Shown one piece after another: positions 1 to 9,300 of a stretch of 58,885 nucleotides of DNA. Every line of letters begins with the position of its first letter. Within the stretch, counting starts at the first letter, position 1. Source of the stretch: Flavobacterium sp. (GTDB lineage: Bacteria; Bacteroidota; Bacteroidia; Flavobacteriales; Flavobacteriaceae); the NCBI GenBank assembly GCA_023251135.1, contig JAHEZJ010000029.1:1-58885 (forward strand), given 5' to 3'. The notes under the pieces were generated by a model that was given only the letters and a program-made list of their open reading frames with translations, had not been told where the DNA came from and ran no database searches. Position numbers and translations under genes: made by a program.

Positions 1-2
1 TT

Positions 3-1421
3 ACTGGTTATGTAGCTAAAAAAACAAGCGGTGTATCCAGCAGTACAGATGGCTATCTTTCGGTAAACCACGAAACAAATCCGGGTGGAGTTACAATGGC
101 AGAAATTAATTACAATGCCACAACAAAACTTTGGCAATTAACAAAATCAAGAGCAGTAGATTTTTCATCAGCGAGTTTGGTGCAAACGATCAGAAACTGT
201 TCCGGAGGAGTTACACCTTGGGGAACTATCGTTACTGCAGAGGAATCTGTAGCAGGCAATGACACAAATGGTGATGGTTATAAAGATTATGGCTGGTTGG
301 TAGAAATTGATCCGGTTACAGCTCAGGTTTCTTCTAAAAATGCTAATGGAACAAAAGGAAAACTTTGGCAAATGGGAATCATGAATCACGAAAATGTTGT
401 GATTAATAATGCCGGAACTATAGCTTACTATGGTGAAGATGGAGGAACGCACATGGTATACAAATACACCATGGATACTCCAAATAACCTTTCTTCAGGA
501 AATTTATATGTTTTGAAATTAGACCAAGGCATAACAAATGGAAACCCAGTAGCTACAACAGCAACTTGGATTCAGGTTCCTAACAAAACACAAGCAGATC
601 AAAACAATACGACTTCTTTGGCAGAATCTTTAGGTGGAACGAAATTCAACGGGGTAGAAGATGTTGAAATAAGTCCTTTGGATGGTAAAATATATTTTAC
701 AGCAAAAGGCTTAGACAAAGTTTATCGCATGAAAGATAACGGAACGACCGCGTCAGAAGTGGAAGTTTTTGTAGGTGGAGGATCAACAGTTTATACTTTA
801 AATACAACAGAAGGAGTTAAAACGGAATCTTGGGGAGATGGTAATGATAATTTAACTTTTGATGAGTTAGGAAATCTTTGGGTTCTTCAGGATGGTGGAA
901 AAAATTATATTTGGGTAATAGCACCAGATCATACTCAGGCAAATCCAAAAGTAAAACTTTTTGCTTCTATGCCAGCTGGATCTGAGCCTACAGGTCTTAC
1001 TTTTACACCAGATCATAAATTCGGATTTTTCTCTATTCAACATCCTGGTTCAGGTATTGATAAGGATGTTGATGCTACAGGAAATACGATTGATTACAGA
1101 GGAAAATCAGCTACAATCGTTATTGCTTTAAAGCAAAATTTAGGTGTAGATAATTCATTGGGTGTTATTGATCACAATCAAAATGAGATTATAGTATCTC
1201 CTAATCCTACTTCAGGTATCGTACAGATTACTTCTGGCAACCTTAACAACCTGCAAGTTACCGCTTATAACCTGTTAGGGCAAATTGTTTATAAAAAGGC
1301 TTTTTTACAAAATCCGGTTACGGAATTAGATTTGACAACACAACTTCAATATTCAAATATGTTGATTTTAAATATAGAAGCTGACGGTTTTCAAAAAACT
1401 GTAAAACTTCTAAAAAAATAA
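3..1421 (+). CDS. PhoX-like (DUF839) secreted protein with T9SS sorting domain, 5'-truncated
   Basis: The reading frame is open to the left edge of the window, so the gene starts outside it; 472 codons are visible. The first in-frame ATG (position 96) lies inside the conserved region and is not the likely start: the codons before it encode GYLSVNHETNPGG, which resembles the VNHE motif of PhoX/DUF839 proteins. Later motifs such as NGVEDVEISPLDGKIYF and GDGNDNLTFDELGNLWV fit the same beta-propeller family, whose characterised members are calcium/iron-dependent alkaline phosphatases. The last 80 or so residues contain VSPNPTSG and a beta-rich tail ending in VKLLKK, a typical type A sorting domain for type IX secretion. 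I infer a secreted or surface-anchored phosphatase-like protein; the enzymatic activity is not proven. A strong terminator follows directly. Confidence 0.8.
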   Translation, partial: TGYVAKKTSGVSSSTDGYLSVNHETNPGGVTMAEINYNATTKLWQLTKSRAVDFSSASLVQTIRNCSGGVTPWGTIVTAEESVAGNDTNGDGYKDYGWLVEIDPVTAQVSSKNANGTKGKLWQMGIMNHENVVINNAGTIAYYGEDGGTHMVYKYTMDTPNNLSSGNLYVLKLDQGITNGNPVATTATWIQVPNKTQADQNNTTSLAESLGGTKFNGVEDVEISPLDGKIYFTAKGLDKVYRMKDNGTTASEVEVFVGGGSTVYTLNTTEGVKTESWGDGNDNLTFDELGNLWVLQDGGKNYIWVIAPDHTQANPKVKLFASMPAGSEPTGLTFTPDHKFGFFSIQHPGSGIDKDVDATGNTIDYRGKSATIVIALKQNLGVDNSLGVIDHNQNEIIVSPNPTSGIVQITSGNLNNLQVTAYNLLGQIVYKKAFLQNPVTELDLTTQLQYSNMLILNIEADGFQKTVKLLKK

Positions 1422-1439
1422 GCATTAATTTTATTTTTT

Positions 1440-1475
1440 AGCTGCCAATAGAAATGTTGGCAGCTTTTATTATTT
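1440..1475 (+). terminator. Rho-independent terminator after the PhoX-like gene
   Basis: A perfect 9-bp stem (1440-1448 AGCTGCCAA with 1457-1465 TTGGCAGCT) encloses an 8-base loop and is followed by a T-rich run. It lies 18 bases downstream of the stop codon, and the next gene starts immediately after it. Confidence 0.85.
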
Positions 1476-2378
1476 ATGAAAAAATTACTTTTATTTATTG
1501 TCATTATTTTTTCGGCCTGTAATGCTAAAGCACAAATTGACCCGGTTAAATATCCAACTTATACCGATATTGATGCAGCGCTTTTGAGTAAAAAAACCGT
1601 TTACAGTATGAGCTTCAGAGATAAAGGATTATACAACCTTCCTCCGGATATTATAAAAATGGATTCTCTCTTTTTTTTAAATGTAATGGGAAATCATTTA
1701 GAGAAAATGGATAAAGCAATATTTTCGCTAAAACAACTTGAAATTTTGAATGTTAATAAAAACAGTATTAAATTTATTCCGGATGAAATAAGTGAATTAA
1801 AAAAACTAAAATCTTTTTCAATAAACCTCAACAGTCTGACCGCTATAAATTCAAACATTTCAAAACTTCAAGACTTACGCATGGTGAGTTTTGAATCAAA
1901 TAATTTAAGTGTTTTTCCGGAAGCTCTTTTAGATATCCCTTCCCTTGAAGAAATAAACCTCCATAGTAATCAGATAAGTACTGTTTCAGAACGTTTGGAT
2001 AAAATAAAAAACTTAAAATACCTAAATCTCTCTTCAAATCAAATTAATGATTTAGGAGAAATGAAATTGCCAAAAAAACTGAAATACCTTGAATTACAAA
2101 AAAACAGCATTGTAGAAGTTCCCGGGACATTATTTCAATCTCAAAATATAGAATACTTAAATTTGAGTGATAATGCGATATCTTCGATTTCTCCAAAAAT
2201 TATGAAATTAAAAAATGCTGTAAGTGTAAATTTAGCCAATAATAAACTAAAGGATCTGCCCAACGAAATTCAACACCTGAAAAAGCTTAAAACGCTAATT
2301 TTAGTTGGAAATCCTATGAATAAAGAAACTATAGATAAACTGAAAGCGCTGATGCCTAATACAGACATTTATTTTTAA
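1476..2378 (+). CDS. Leucine-rich-repeat protein, probable lipoprotein
   Basis: This 300-residue protein opens with a hydrophobic signal ending in IIFSACNAKA, a plausible lipobox with Cys near residue 15. From about residue 50 to the end it is made of roughly 23-residue leucine-rich repeats with the pattern LxxLxxLxLxxNxI, for example LEILNVNKNSIKFIP and LKYLNLSSNQI. LRR arrays form curved solenoids that bind other proteins or glycans, and no catalytic domain is visible. It starts just after the terminator of the upstream gene, so it probably has its own promoter. A role as an envelope-attached binding protein is inferred from architecture only. Confidence 0.75.
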   Translation: MKKLLLFIVIIFSACNAKAQIDPVKYPTYTDIDAALLSKKTVYSMSFRDKGLYNLPPDIIKMDSLFFLNVMGNHLEKMDKAIFSLKQLEILNVNKNSIKFIPDEISELKKLKSFSINLNSLTAINSNISKLQDLRMVSFESNNLSVFPEALLDIPSLEEINLHSNQISTVSERLDKIKNLKYLNLSSNQINDLGEMKLPKKLKYLELQKNSIVEVPGTLFQSQNIEYLNLSDNAISSISPKIMKLKNAVSVNLANNKLKDLPNEIQHLKKLKTLILVGNPMNKETIDKLKALMPNTDIYF

Positions 2379-2556
2379 TCATACCCTAACTTAGGTTCGA
2401 AAAGATTAAACTTCTGAAAATATAAACTTTTCCACTATGTAATTAAATTTTATATCGTTAAGTTTATAGGCAGGCTATTAATGCTAAATAAATATAGAAT
2501 ACTTTTGTTAACGATAAGATTTTGAATACAGTTACTATTATTGAATTTCACAAAAA

Positions 2557-3591
2557 ATGTCATACTCAAAATACAGACTTATTTCATTTTTAACCAGCGT
2601 TTTTATCTGCTGTATCATCGTTAATGGTAAAGCACAGGTAATACCTTTTTACACGGTCATTCCTTTTGAGGAAGAAATTTATTTCACCAAAACAGTCTTC
2701 CCTTTCAATTCCTCTTTTATGAAGAACCATAAGGTAAAAAGTATTGTTGTAAAAAATAATGACGAAAATGGGATCAATTCTATTTACGATTTTAACCCGG
2801 ATGGTCAGGTAGTGAGTATAACTAATATACATCGCACGAAAGAGAAAACAGACACCACTTTCTATACAAGAAATTACTACAGTCCAAAAGGGCTGCTCGA
2901 TAAAAAAGCAAACATTGATTATAATAATGGCGTTGTAAAAATCAGTTCTTACCAATACGATGAAAAAAACAGGATCGATAAAATCCGAGTCTTTTCATTG
3001 AATTCTGAAATGCCTAATAGACTCCAAAATAGTGCCTGGCTGGCAGAATCATATCCAGGGGTAGATAAAATAGTGACACTTGGTACTTTACCAGATGAAA
3101 ACCTGCTCAATAAAATGATCGAGGAAAACTCTTTTTCTTCATGGCACTATCGCTATTATACCGAAGATAAATTTGAAGTTGAAGAGTGTACAGAATACTA
3201 TGATTTTTTAAAGAAGTATGACAATCAAGAGACTTGTAAGCAGAAAAAAACGTATTATTATTTAAACGAACGCCCTGTTGCTTTGTTTCTTCATAACGGC
3301 TGTGCCGATAAAACCACTCCATCTATACTGTACCAATTTAAAGAAGGATTTCTTTCATCTCTGGCTGATACTCCAAACAGCATTGAGCCCCGAAGCGAAA
3401 AATACACCTATAATAAGAATAAAAATCTGGTACTGATGGAGGATATATGGAGTGCGCAAAAAGTAAGTGAATTGGTGATGACTTATGATAAAAAAGGCTT
3501 TCTCACCACCATACAAAGAAAATCAGATACGGCTAAGATGAGTCACTATTTTGAGGACCGTATTCTAAACCTAACCTACAGCTTTTACTAA
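2557..3591 (+). CDS. Unrecognised secreted protein with YD-like segments
   Basis: The 344-residue product begins with a signal peptide (hydrophobic stretch at about residues 9-24, cleavage likely after GKAQ). The body is rich in Tyr and Asp and has loose repeats of the type YDxxGxLxxI (YNKNKNLVLMEDIW, MTYDKKGFLTTIQ), like the YD strands of Rhs and wall-associated proteins but too few for an Rhs core. A TACTTTTG box at 2500-2507 matches the Bacteroidetes -7 consensus TAnnTTTG, but no TTG was found at the usual upstream distance. I do not recognise a specific family; an exported or periplasmic protein is likely. Confidence 0.55.
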   Translation: MSYSKYRLISFLTSVFICCIIVNGKAQVIPFYTVIPFEEEIYFTKTVFPFNSSFMKNHKVKSIVVKNNDENGINSIYDFNPDGQVVSITNIHRTKEKTDTTFYTRNYYSPKGLLDKKANIDYNNGVVKISSYQYDEKNRIDKIRVFSLNSEMPNRLQNSAWLAESYPGVDKIVTLGTLPDENLLNKMIEENSFSSWHYRYYTEDKFEVEECTEYYDFLKKYDNQETCKQKKTYYYLNERPVALFLHNGCADKTTPSILYQFKEGFLSSLADTPNSIEPRSEKYTYNKNKNLVLMEDIWSAQKVSELVMTYDKKGFLTTIQRKSDTAKMSHYFEDRILNLTYSFY

Positions 3592-3666
3592 TTGTCGAAC
3601 TTAAATTTATCTTTCTTAAATTCGCTTCAACAGCTGTAATGTTTAATTTTTAACGCCTAACAAGAA

Positions 3667-4254
3667 ATGGATTCTCAGAATAATGAATTTTCAAAAATAG
3701 AATCATTAGAATCAAAGAAAGCAACTTTTATAATAAAGTTTTTAGGGACAGCTATTTTTGCAGGTACCGTTTTAGGAATAATTTACTTAGAGCTAATTAT
3801 TATCGAATCTAAACTATCTGCTGAATTTAAAATTTCTTCTGCAGCACTATCCGTACTTCTTTTATCTTTTTTGGTGTATTTTGGAATAAAGGATATGATT
3901 ATTCACAAAAAAAACAAAATCACAAAAGTTATAGTAGATCAAAATGGTTTGTACCATTATCAAGATGAAATAGTTATTGAATCCCTAACTTTTGAGTCTT
4001 TATGTCCAACTCCTGATCTGAAAAATTATGATATCATTTTATCAGTGGGAGAAGATGTCGCTCATGATATTTGTGTGTATTATTTCGATAACTCCGCAAA
4101 TGCAATAATTTATAAAGCCATTATATTCAACACTCCGTTCTCCATACGCAATTCAAAAGAATTAAAAAGACATTTTATAAAGGGAGTTCTAAGGTTCCGA
4201 TCCGATTTGAAAGTTTCGCCAAAGGTGTTGGATTTTTTAAATTTAAAGAACTGA
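3667..4254 (+). CDS. Unrecognised membrane protein with two transmembrane segments
   Basis: This 195-residue protein has a charged N-terminus, two hydrophobic segments at about residues 22-45 and 58-75, and a soluble C-terminal half of about 110 residues. The arrangement (two helices followed by a beta-rich domain) resembles many small Bacteroidetes membrane proteins with a PH-like tail, but I see no diagnostic motif. It stands alone: the gene after it is convergent, with a weak inverted repeat (4286-4294 with 4311-4319) between them. Confidence 0.55.
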   Translation: MDSQNNEFSKIESLESKKATFIIKFLGTAIFAGTVLGIIYLELIIIESKLSAEFKISSAALSVLLLSFLVYFGIKDMIIHKKNKITKVIVDQNGLYHYQDEIVIESLTFESLCPTPDLKNYDIILSVGEDVAHDICVYYFDNSANAIIYKAIIFNTPFSIRNSKELKRHFIKGVLRFRSDLKVSPKVLDFLNLKN

Positions 4255-4313
4255 TTAAATTAAAAAATGGTCTTCGTCCTAAATTTTGTAGTTTACAACT
4301 CGTTGCAAAGAAA

Positions 4314-4901
4314 CTACAACAACTTTCTTCTAATCTTGCTTAAAAACTCATGCGAAATACCTAAATAAGCTGCAATTTGATGCTGTGGAATTCTTTGCTC
4401 TAATGTTGGATACTTATTCTTAAAATCTAAATAACGTTTATCTGCTGTTTTATTTAACATACTAATCATTCGCAACTGAATTGATTCTAAAGCTTTTTGA
4501 TTCATCAAACGAAAAAGTCGTTCTGCCTTAGGCATTTCGGCATATAATTTTTCCTTATCCTCTTTATTAATCGTCATAATTACGGAATCTTCCAGAGCCT
4601 GAATGTTTAATTTCGAAGCTTTACCAGATACAAAACTTCCAATATCCAACACCCACCAATCTTCTATTGCAAAATAGAGAACATGATCTTTTATGTTATC
4701 TTCTTTATAGAAAATTTTAAAACAACCTTCTAATACGTATCCTTCAAAATCACAAATTTCACCTTCAGAAAGTATCATTTGATTTCGCTCTATCTTTTCA
4801 ACATGATAAAACGAACTCAATTTTTCAAACTCAGCTTCCGTTAAATCAGCATACTTTCTTATATTTTCATAGAATAGATTTTTCTCCATCATTTGTTTCA
4901 T
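4314..4901 (-). CDS. Crp/Fnr-family transcriptional regulator
   Basis: The product is 195 residues from the ATG at 4901; a TTG just upstream and ATGs at 4892 and 4889 are alternative starts. The N-terminal two-thirds is a cyclic-nucleotide-binding-like beta-roll (LSEGEICDFEGYVLEGCFKI is typical), and the C-terminus carries a helix-turn-helix (RIPQHQIAAYLGISHEFLS). The domain lacks the full phosphate-binding cassette of true cAMP receptors, as is common for small Bacteroidetes Crp-like regulators. It is divergent from an isochorismatase-family hydrolase, a frequent pairing that suggests it controls that gene. Confidence 0.85.
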   Translation of the reverse strand: MKQMMEKNLFYENIRKYADLTEAEFEKLSSFYHVEKIERNQMILSEGEICDFEGYVLEGCFKIFYKEDNIKDHVLYFAIEDWWVLDIGSFVSGKASKLNIQALEDSVIMTINKEDKEKLYAEMPKAERLFRLMNQKALESIQLRMISMLNKTADKRYLDFKNKYPTLEQRIPQHQIAAYLGISHEFLSKIRRKLL

Positions 4902-5059
4902 CAAATTCGTTTAGCTGCCTATCCGTCCTTATACCTTGTACAAAAACTTCGTTAGAAATCATTTTTCATAGTAAAACTAAAATAAAAAAAACTTCCTGCT
5001 ACAACAACTTACTTACATCTTTTATTTATACCCCAAAAAATTACTTTTTAAGTATTTGG

Positions 5060-5071
5060 TGAACTAGTTCA
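5060..5071. promoter_or_regulatory. Perfect 12-bp palindrome, candidate operator
   Basis: TGAACTAGTTCA is a perfect palindrome in the 216-base divergent intergenic region. It lies 24 bases upstream of the TACCTTTG box of the hydrolase gene, roughly where a class II activator or a repressor would bind. The neighbouring Crp/Fnr-type regulator is the obvious candidate binder, by inference. Confidence 0.4.
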
Positions 5072-5095
5072 ACCTACGCTTCTTTTCTCTTGTAA

Positions 5096-5103
5096 TACCT
5101 TTG
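5096..5103 (+). promoter_or_regulatory. Candidate -7 box (TAnnTTTG) of the hydrolase gene
   Basis: TACCTTTG matches the Bacteroidetes -7 consensus exactly and lies 14 bases before the ATG at 5118, implying a very short leader. No TTG is present at the normal -33 distance, consistent with dependence on an activator. Confidence 0.45.
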
Positions 5104-5117
5104 AAAAAAAATTAAAC

Positions 5118-5672
5118 ATGGAAAATAAAACACAAAAGAAAGAAGCTTTACTCCTTATCGATATTCAAAATGATTATTTTGAAGGTGGGGCTTACGCATT
5201 AGTTCACCCGGAAAAAGCATCAAAAAATGCCAAAGCCGTACTTGAAAAATTCAGATCAGATTGTAAAACAATTATTCATGTGCAGCATATCGCCGAAGAA
5301 GGATTCTTTTTGCCTAATACTGAGGGAGCAAAAATACACCAAGATGTACTACCTATAATAGGAGAAAAAATTATTACAAAACATGTACCCAACAGTTTTC
5401 AAGGAACCGATTTATTGTCCTATCTGCACGAAAACCAAATTACTGATTTGGTTATTTGTGGCATGATGACACAAATTTGTGTTGACTCAGCGGTTAGAGC
5501 TGCTAAGGACTATGGTTTTACCATCACACTGTTAGCAGATGCCTGTGCAACCTTAGATCTTGATTTTCAAGGAAAAGTCATCGAGGCCGAACAGGTTCAA
5601 GCCTCATTCATCAGTGCATTGCAATTTTACTATGCTGCTGTAACCAATACAGATCAATTTTTAAACTTATAA
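5118..5672 (+). CDS. Isochorismatase-family cysteine hydrolase
   Basis: The product is 184 residues, the normal length for the family. The catalytic triad can be read: Asp in LLLIDIQNDYF near residue 14, Lys in TKHVPNSF near residue 93, and Cys in VICGMMTQICVDSAVRAA near residue 121, with the usual cis-peptide region before the Cys. Family members hydrolyse isochorismate, nicotinamide, N-carbamoyl compounds or similar amides. Nothing here fixes the substrate, and no siderophore or NAD genes are adjacent. It is a single-gene transcript bounded by a strong terminator at 5794 and probably controlled by the divergent Crp/Fnr-like gene. Confidence 0.88.
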   Translation: MENKTQKKEALLLIDIQNDYFEGGAYALVHPEKASKNAKAVLEKFRSDCKTIIHVQHIAEEGFFLPNTEGAKIHQDVLPIIGEKIITKHVPNSFQGTDLLSYLHENQITDLVICGMMTQICVDSAVRAAKDYGFTITLLADACATLDLDFQGKVIEAEQVQASFISALQFYYAAVTNTDQFLNL

Positions 5673-6325
5673 AACACTATAATTAAGTGATGCTGCTGAT
5701 GGTTTATACGCTAAAGTAGTATCTGGTAATGAATTTCTATCTGGTAAAAAGAGAATCTCAATAAAACAACTCCTCTCTTTTAATTACTACCCTGCCCTCT
5801 AAAAGTATTAGATACAGCTAGTATGTTTCTAATACTTTTAGAAGGGCATTTTTTTTATCCTTCCTTCTTATTCCCAACGGAGCTGTCAATTACTATGACC
5901 ACCTGATTTCGGTTTTCATTCCAATAACCGTAAGTTTTCATGCAAAATGCCGTAGATTTTTACAATTACAAAGAGCTAAATTTAAGTTTTAATTGACTGT
6001 AATTGAAACACTGAACAATATTTTAGAAATAAAATCTCCCTTTTCGTTATCAAAAAATGAAACAAATACATTAGATAACCGTTCGGACGAATCAAAAAAA
6101 ACTATAAGAATCATAAAAAAAGAAGTTTTTTTTTACACACAAGCTAATAATAAACCCATATTTAAAGTTTTTGTAAAAAAATCATTATAAAATTAATGTT
6201 AATACTTAAAAATTAGCAGAAATTTATTACTTTTATTCCACTATACCACATTAACTAAATTATACCATAAAGGCCATGATTCTAGTTATTAGCATTTCCA
6301 AATCTCATTTCAATCTTATCAACCT
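5673..6325. other. 653-base intergenic region before the biosynthetic operon
   Basis: It contains the terminator at 5794-5856. Past that I find only an AT-rich tract and a TTG-initiated 65-codon frame at 5993-6190 that begins directly after a stop codon and has no ATG or recognisable product. A TACTTTTA box near 6229 could be a weak -7 element for the operon starting at 6326. A short open frame at about 5690-5800 has no start codon and is not called. Confidence 0.5.
5794..5856 (+). terminator. Long-stem Rho-independent terminator
   Basis: The arms 5794-5812 (GCCCTCTAAAAGTATTAGA) and 5828-5847 pair along about 18 bp with a single bulged A, followed by eight T residues. It ends the hydrolase transcript. 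Confidence 0.88.
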
Positions 6326-9300
6326 ATGAAAAATTTAACCCTTATAGGATTAACGCCTTTTGAAAAGCCTGATGTCAACCTGATGTCTAAACTATTTCAG
6401 GCTGGAGCATTCCCCGTACTAAGTTTGGGATATGATAAAACAATCGCTCAGGAAGCATTAAAACAACTTGAACTGATCGATATACCTTCCTATGGTATAC
6501 ATCTCACCAATGACAAGCTAACCTCACTTCAACTGTCGGGACAGGTAAGTCATCTTATCCTTCCTTTTGAGCTCTCAACAAACGCCTATCCGAACGTATC
6601 ACGTATTTATCAGGTAAACAGTCTGGAGCAAGCCAAAAAAGCCGAACAGCTGGGAGCTATTGGAATTATTGTGAAAGGAAATGAAGCTGGAGGATTAGTG
6701 GGTTATGAATCGACATTTGTTTTGTTTCAGCGTGTCATACAAGAAATCAAAACTATTCCTGTATGGGTACAAGGAGGAATAGGTCTTCATACCGCCGCCG
6801 CTGTAAAAGCACTTGGAGCAAATGGTATTGTATTAGACAGTCAATTGGCACTATATCCCGAAAGTACCATTCCTCAGGACCTCAAAAATTTGTGTTCCAA
6901 ATTAAATGGGACAGAAACCAAGATTATCGCTAACCATCGTGTATTGGTGAGACCTAATTCACCTGTTTTATCTGAGAATGTTTCTATCGAAGAGTTAGAA
7001 CACTATTATAATGACCTTGACCCGAGCAAAAGTTACATTCCAATGGGACAAGACATTGCTTTGGCAACAGAGCTGTATGAAAATTTCAAAACGCTAAAAA
7101 AATTGGTTTTTGGATTTAAAGAAGCCATGTACGGCCATCTGAAACAAGCAAAAGCCTCTCCAATCATTGATCAAAACAATCCGTTAGCCAAACAACTTGG
7201 CCTGCGCTACCCTATCGCACAAGGACCAATGACCCGCGTGAGTGATGTTCCGGCATTTGCCAATGCTGTAGCAGAAACAGGAGCCTTACCTTTTATAGCT
7301 CTTTCTTTACTCAAAGGAGAGCAAGCAAGAACATTAGTTCTGGAAACTCAAAAACTTGCCGGTGATAAAACCTGGGGTGTCGGTATATTAGGTTTTGCAC
7401 CACAGGAGTTGCGTGAAGAGCAAACCGCTTATATCCTTGAAGCCAAACCTCCGGTAGTATTGATCGCGGGAGGTCGACCTGCACAGGCTAAAGTATTTGA
7501 AAAGGCCGGTATAACCACCTTTTTACATGTCCCTTCCCCTGCTTTATTGGATATTTTCCTAAAAGAAGGTGCCAAAAATTTCATCTTTGAAGGCCGGGAA
7601 TGTGGCGGACATGTTGGCCCGCTTTCCAGCACCGTACTCTGGGAAAAACAAATCGAACGTATTTTAAAAGAAGATCATCCGGAAAATATAAGTGTCTTTT
7701 TTGCCGGTGGAATTCATGATGCTTTTTCCACAGCCTTTGTGGCTATCATGGCCGCTCCTCTGGCTGCCCGTGGTGTAAAGGTTGGGGTACTGATGGGAAC
7801 AGCCTATTTGTACACACAGGAAGCGGTGAGTACAGGTGCGATTCAGCAAGAGTTTCAGCAACAAGCGATGCAGGCCAAAGATACTGTGCTACTGGAAACC
7901 GCGCCAGGTCATGAAACACGTTGTTTAAATACAGCATTCGCCTCACATTTCGACAATGAAAAGAAAAAACTGCTGGCCATTGGAATGGACAAAAAGGAAA
8001 TTTGGGAACAGCTTGAAAAGCTGAATGTAGGACGTCTGAGGATTGCGGCAAAAGGCATTGACCGTCAAGGCGACACCCTTGTTACTATACCTAAAAGCCA
8101 ACAGCTTGATCTAGGCATGTACATGATCGGACAAGTAGCAACCATGCACAATCAGGTAATTACACTTGAATCACTCCACCATGATGTTGCAATCGAAAAT
8201 CAAAAATATATTACACAGGCAGCGTTACCACAAAAACCTACATCAACCGAAAAAGCGTTGGACATTGCTATTATAGGAATGGAATGCGTGTTTCCGGGTG
8301 CCAAAAATTTAGCAGAATACTGGCGCAATATCATTCTTGGGAAAGACTGCGTTACCGAAGTACCGGAGGAACGATGGAATAAAGAAATTTATTACCAGCC
8401 CGACTCCAATGCTTCAGATGTATCCCATTCAAAATGGGGCGGTTTTATTCCGAAAATAGATTTTGACCCCATAGAATTTGGTATTCCGCCACAATCACTT
8501 GCCGCGATAGAGCCAACCCAACTTCTAACTTTACTCGTGGCCAAACGTGCCATGGAAGATGCCGGTTATGGTGAAAAACAAATCAACAGAGAAAATATAT
8601 CGGTTATCATCGGGGCTGAAGGCGGAAATGATCTTGCCAACAGTTACAGTTTCAGAGGTTATTACAAACAAGTTTTTGGAGAACTTCATGAAGAAGTCGA
8701 AAAAGCATTTCCACACACCACCGAGGATTCGTTCCCGGGTATTTTAGCCAATGTTATTGCCGGCAGAATCACAAACCGCCTGGATTTGGGTGGAAGAAAT
8801 TTTACTGTAGACGCGGCCTGTGCCTCATCGATGGCTGCCATTGATCTGGCATGTCAGGAACTGATACTGGGCAAATCGGATATGGTACTAACCGGAGGAG
8901 TCGATTTACATAACGGTATCAACGATTATCTGATGTTTTCCAGCACACATGCGCTCTCCCGCAAAGGACGCTGTGCAACATTTGACAGCACTGCCGACGG
9001 TATTGCTCTTGGCGAAGGAGTTGCCATTTTGGTCTTAAAACGATATGAAGATGCCCTACGCGACGGTGACCGAATTTATTCTGTTATTAAAGGTGTCGGA
9101 GGATCCAGCGACGGTAAAGCTCTTGGTCTTACAGCACCGCGAAAAATCGGTCAGGTACGCGCCTTAGAACGTGCCTACGATCAGGCAGGTATTAGTGCAG
9201 CAGCAGTTGGTTTAGTGGAAGCTCATGGCACCGGAACGGTAGTTGGAGATAAAACAGAACTTAGCGCGCTCACCAATTTATTTAGCCGATCCGGAGCTTT

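Noticed and set aside
5690-5800. Short protein-like frame after the isochorismatase-family gene
   Set aside because: It opens after a stop, lacks a start codon and ends in the terminator stem; evidence for a real remnant is too thin.
5993-6190. TTG-initiated 65-codon open frame upstream of the synthase operon
   Set aside because: It begins directly after a stop codon, has no ATG, no promoter or recognisable motif, and its Lys/Asn-rich composition is what AT-rich intergenic DNA gives.
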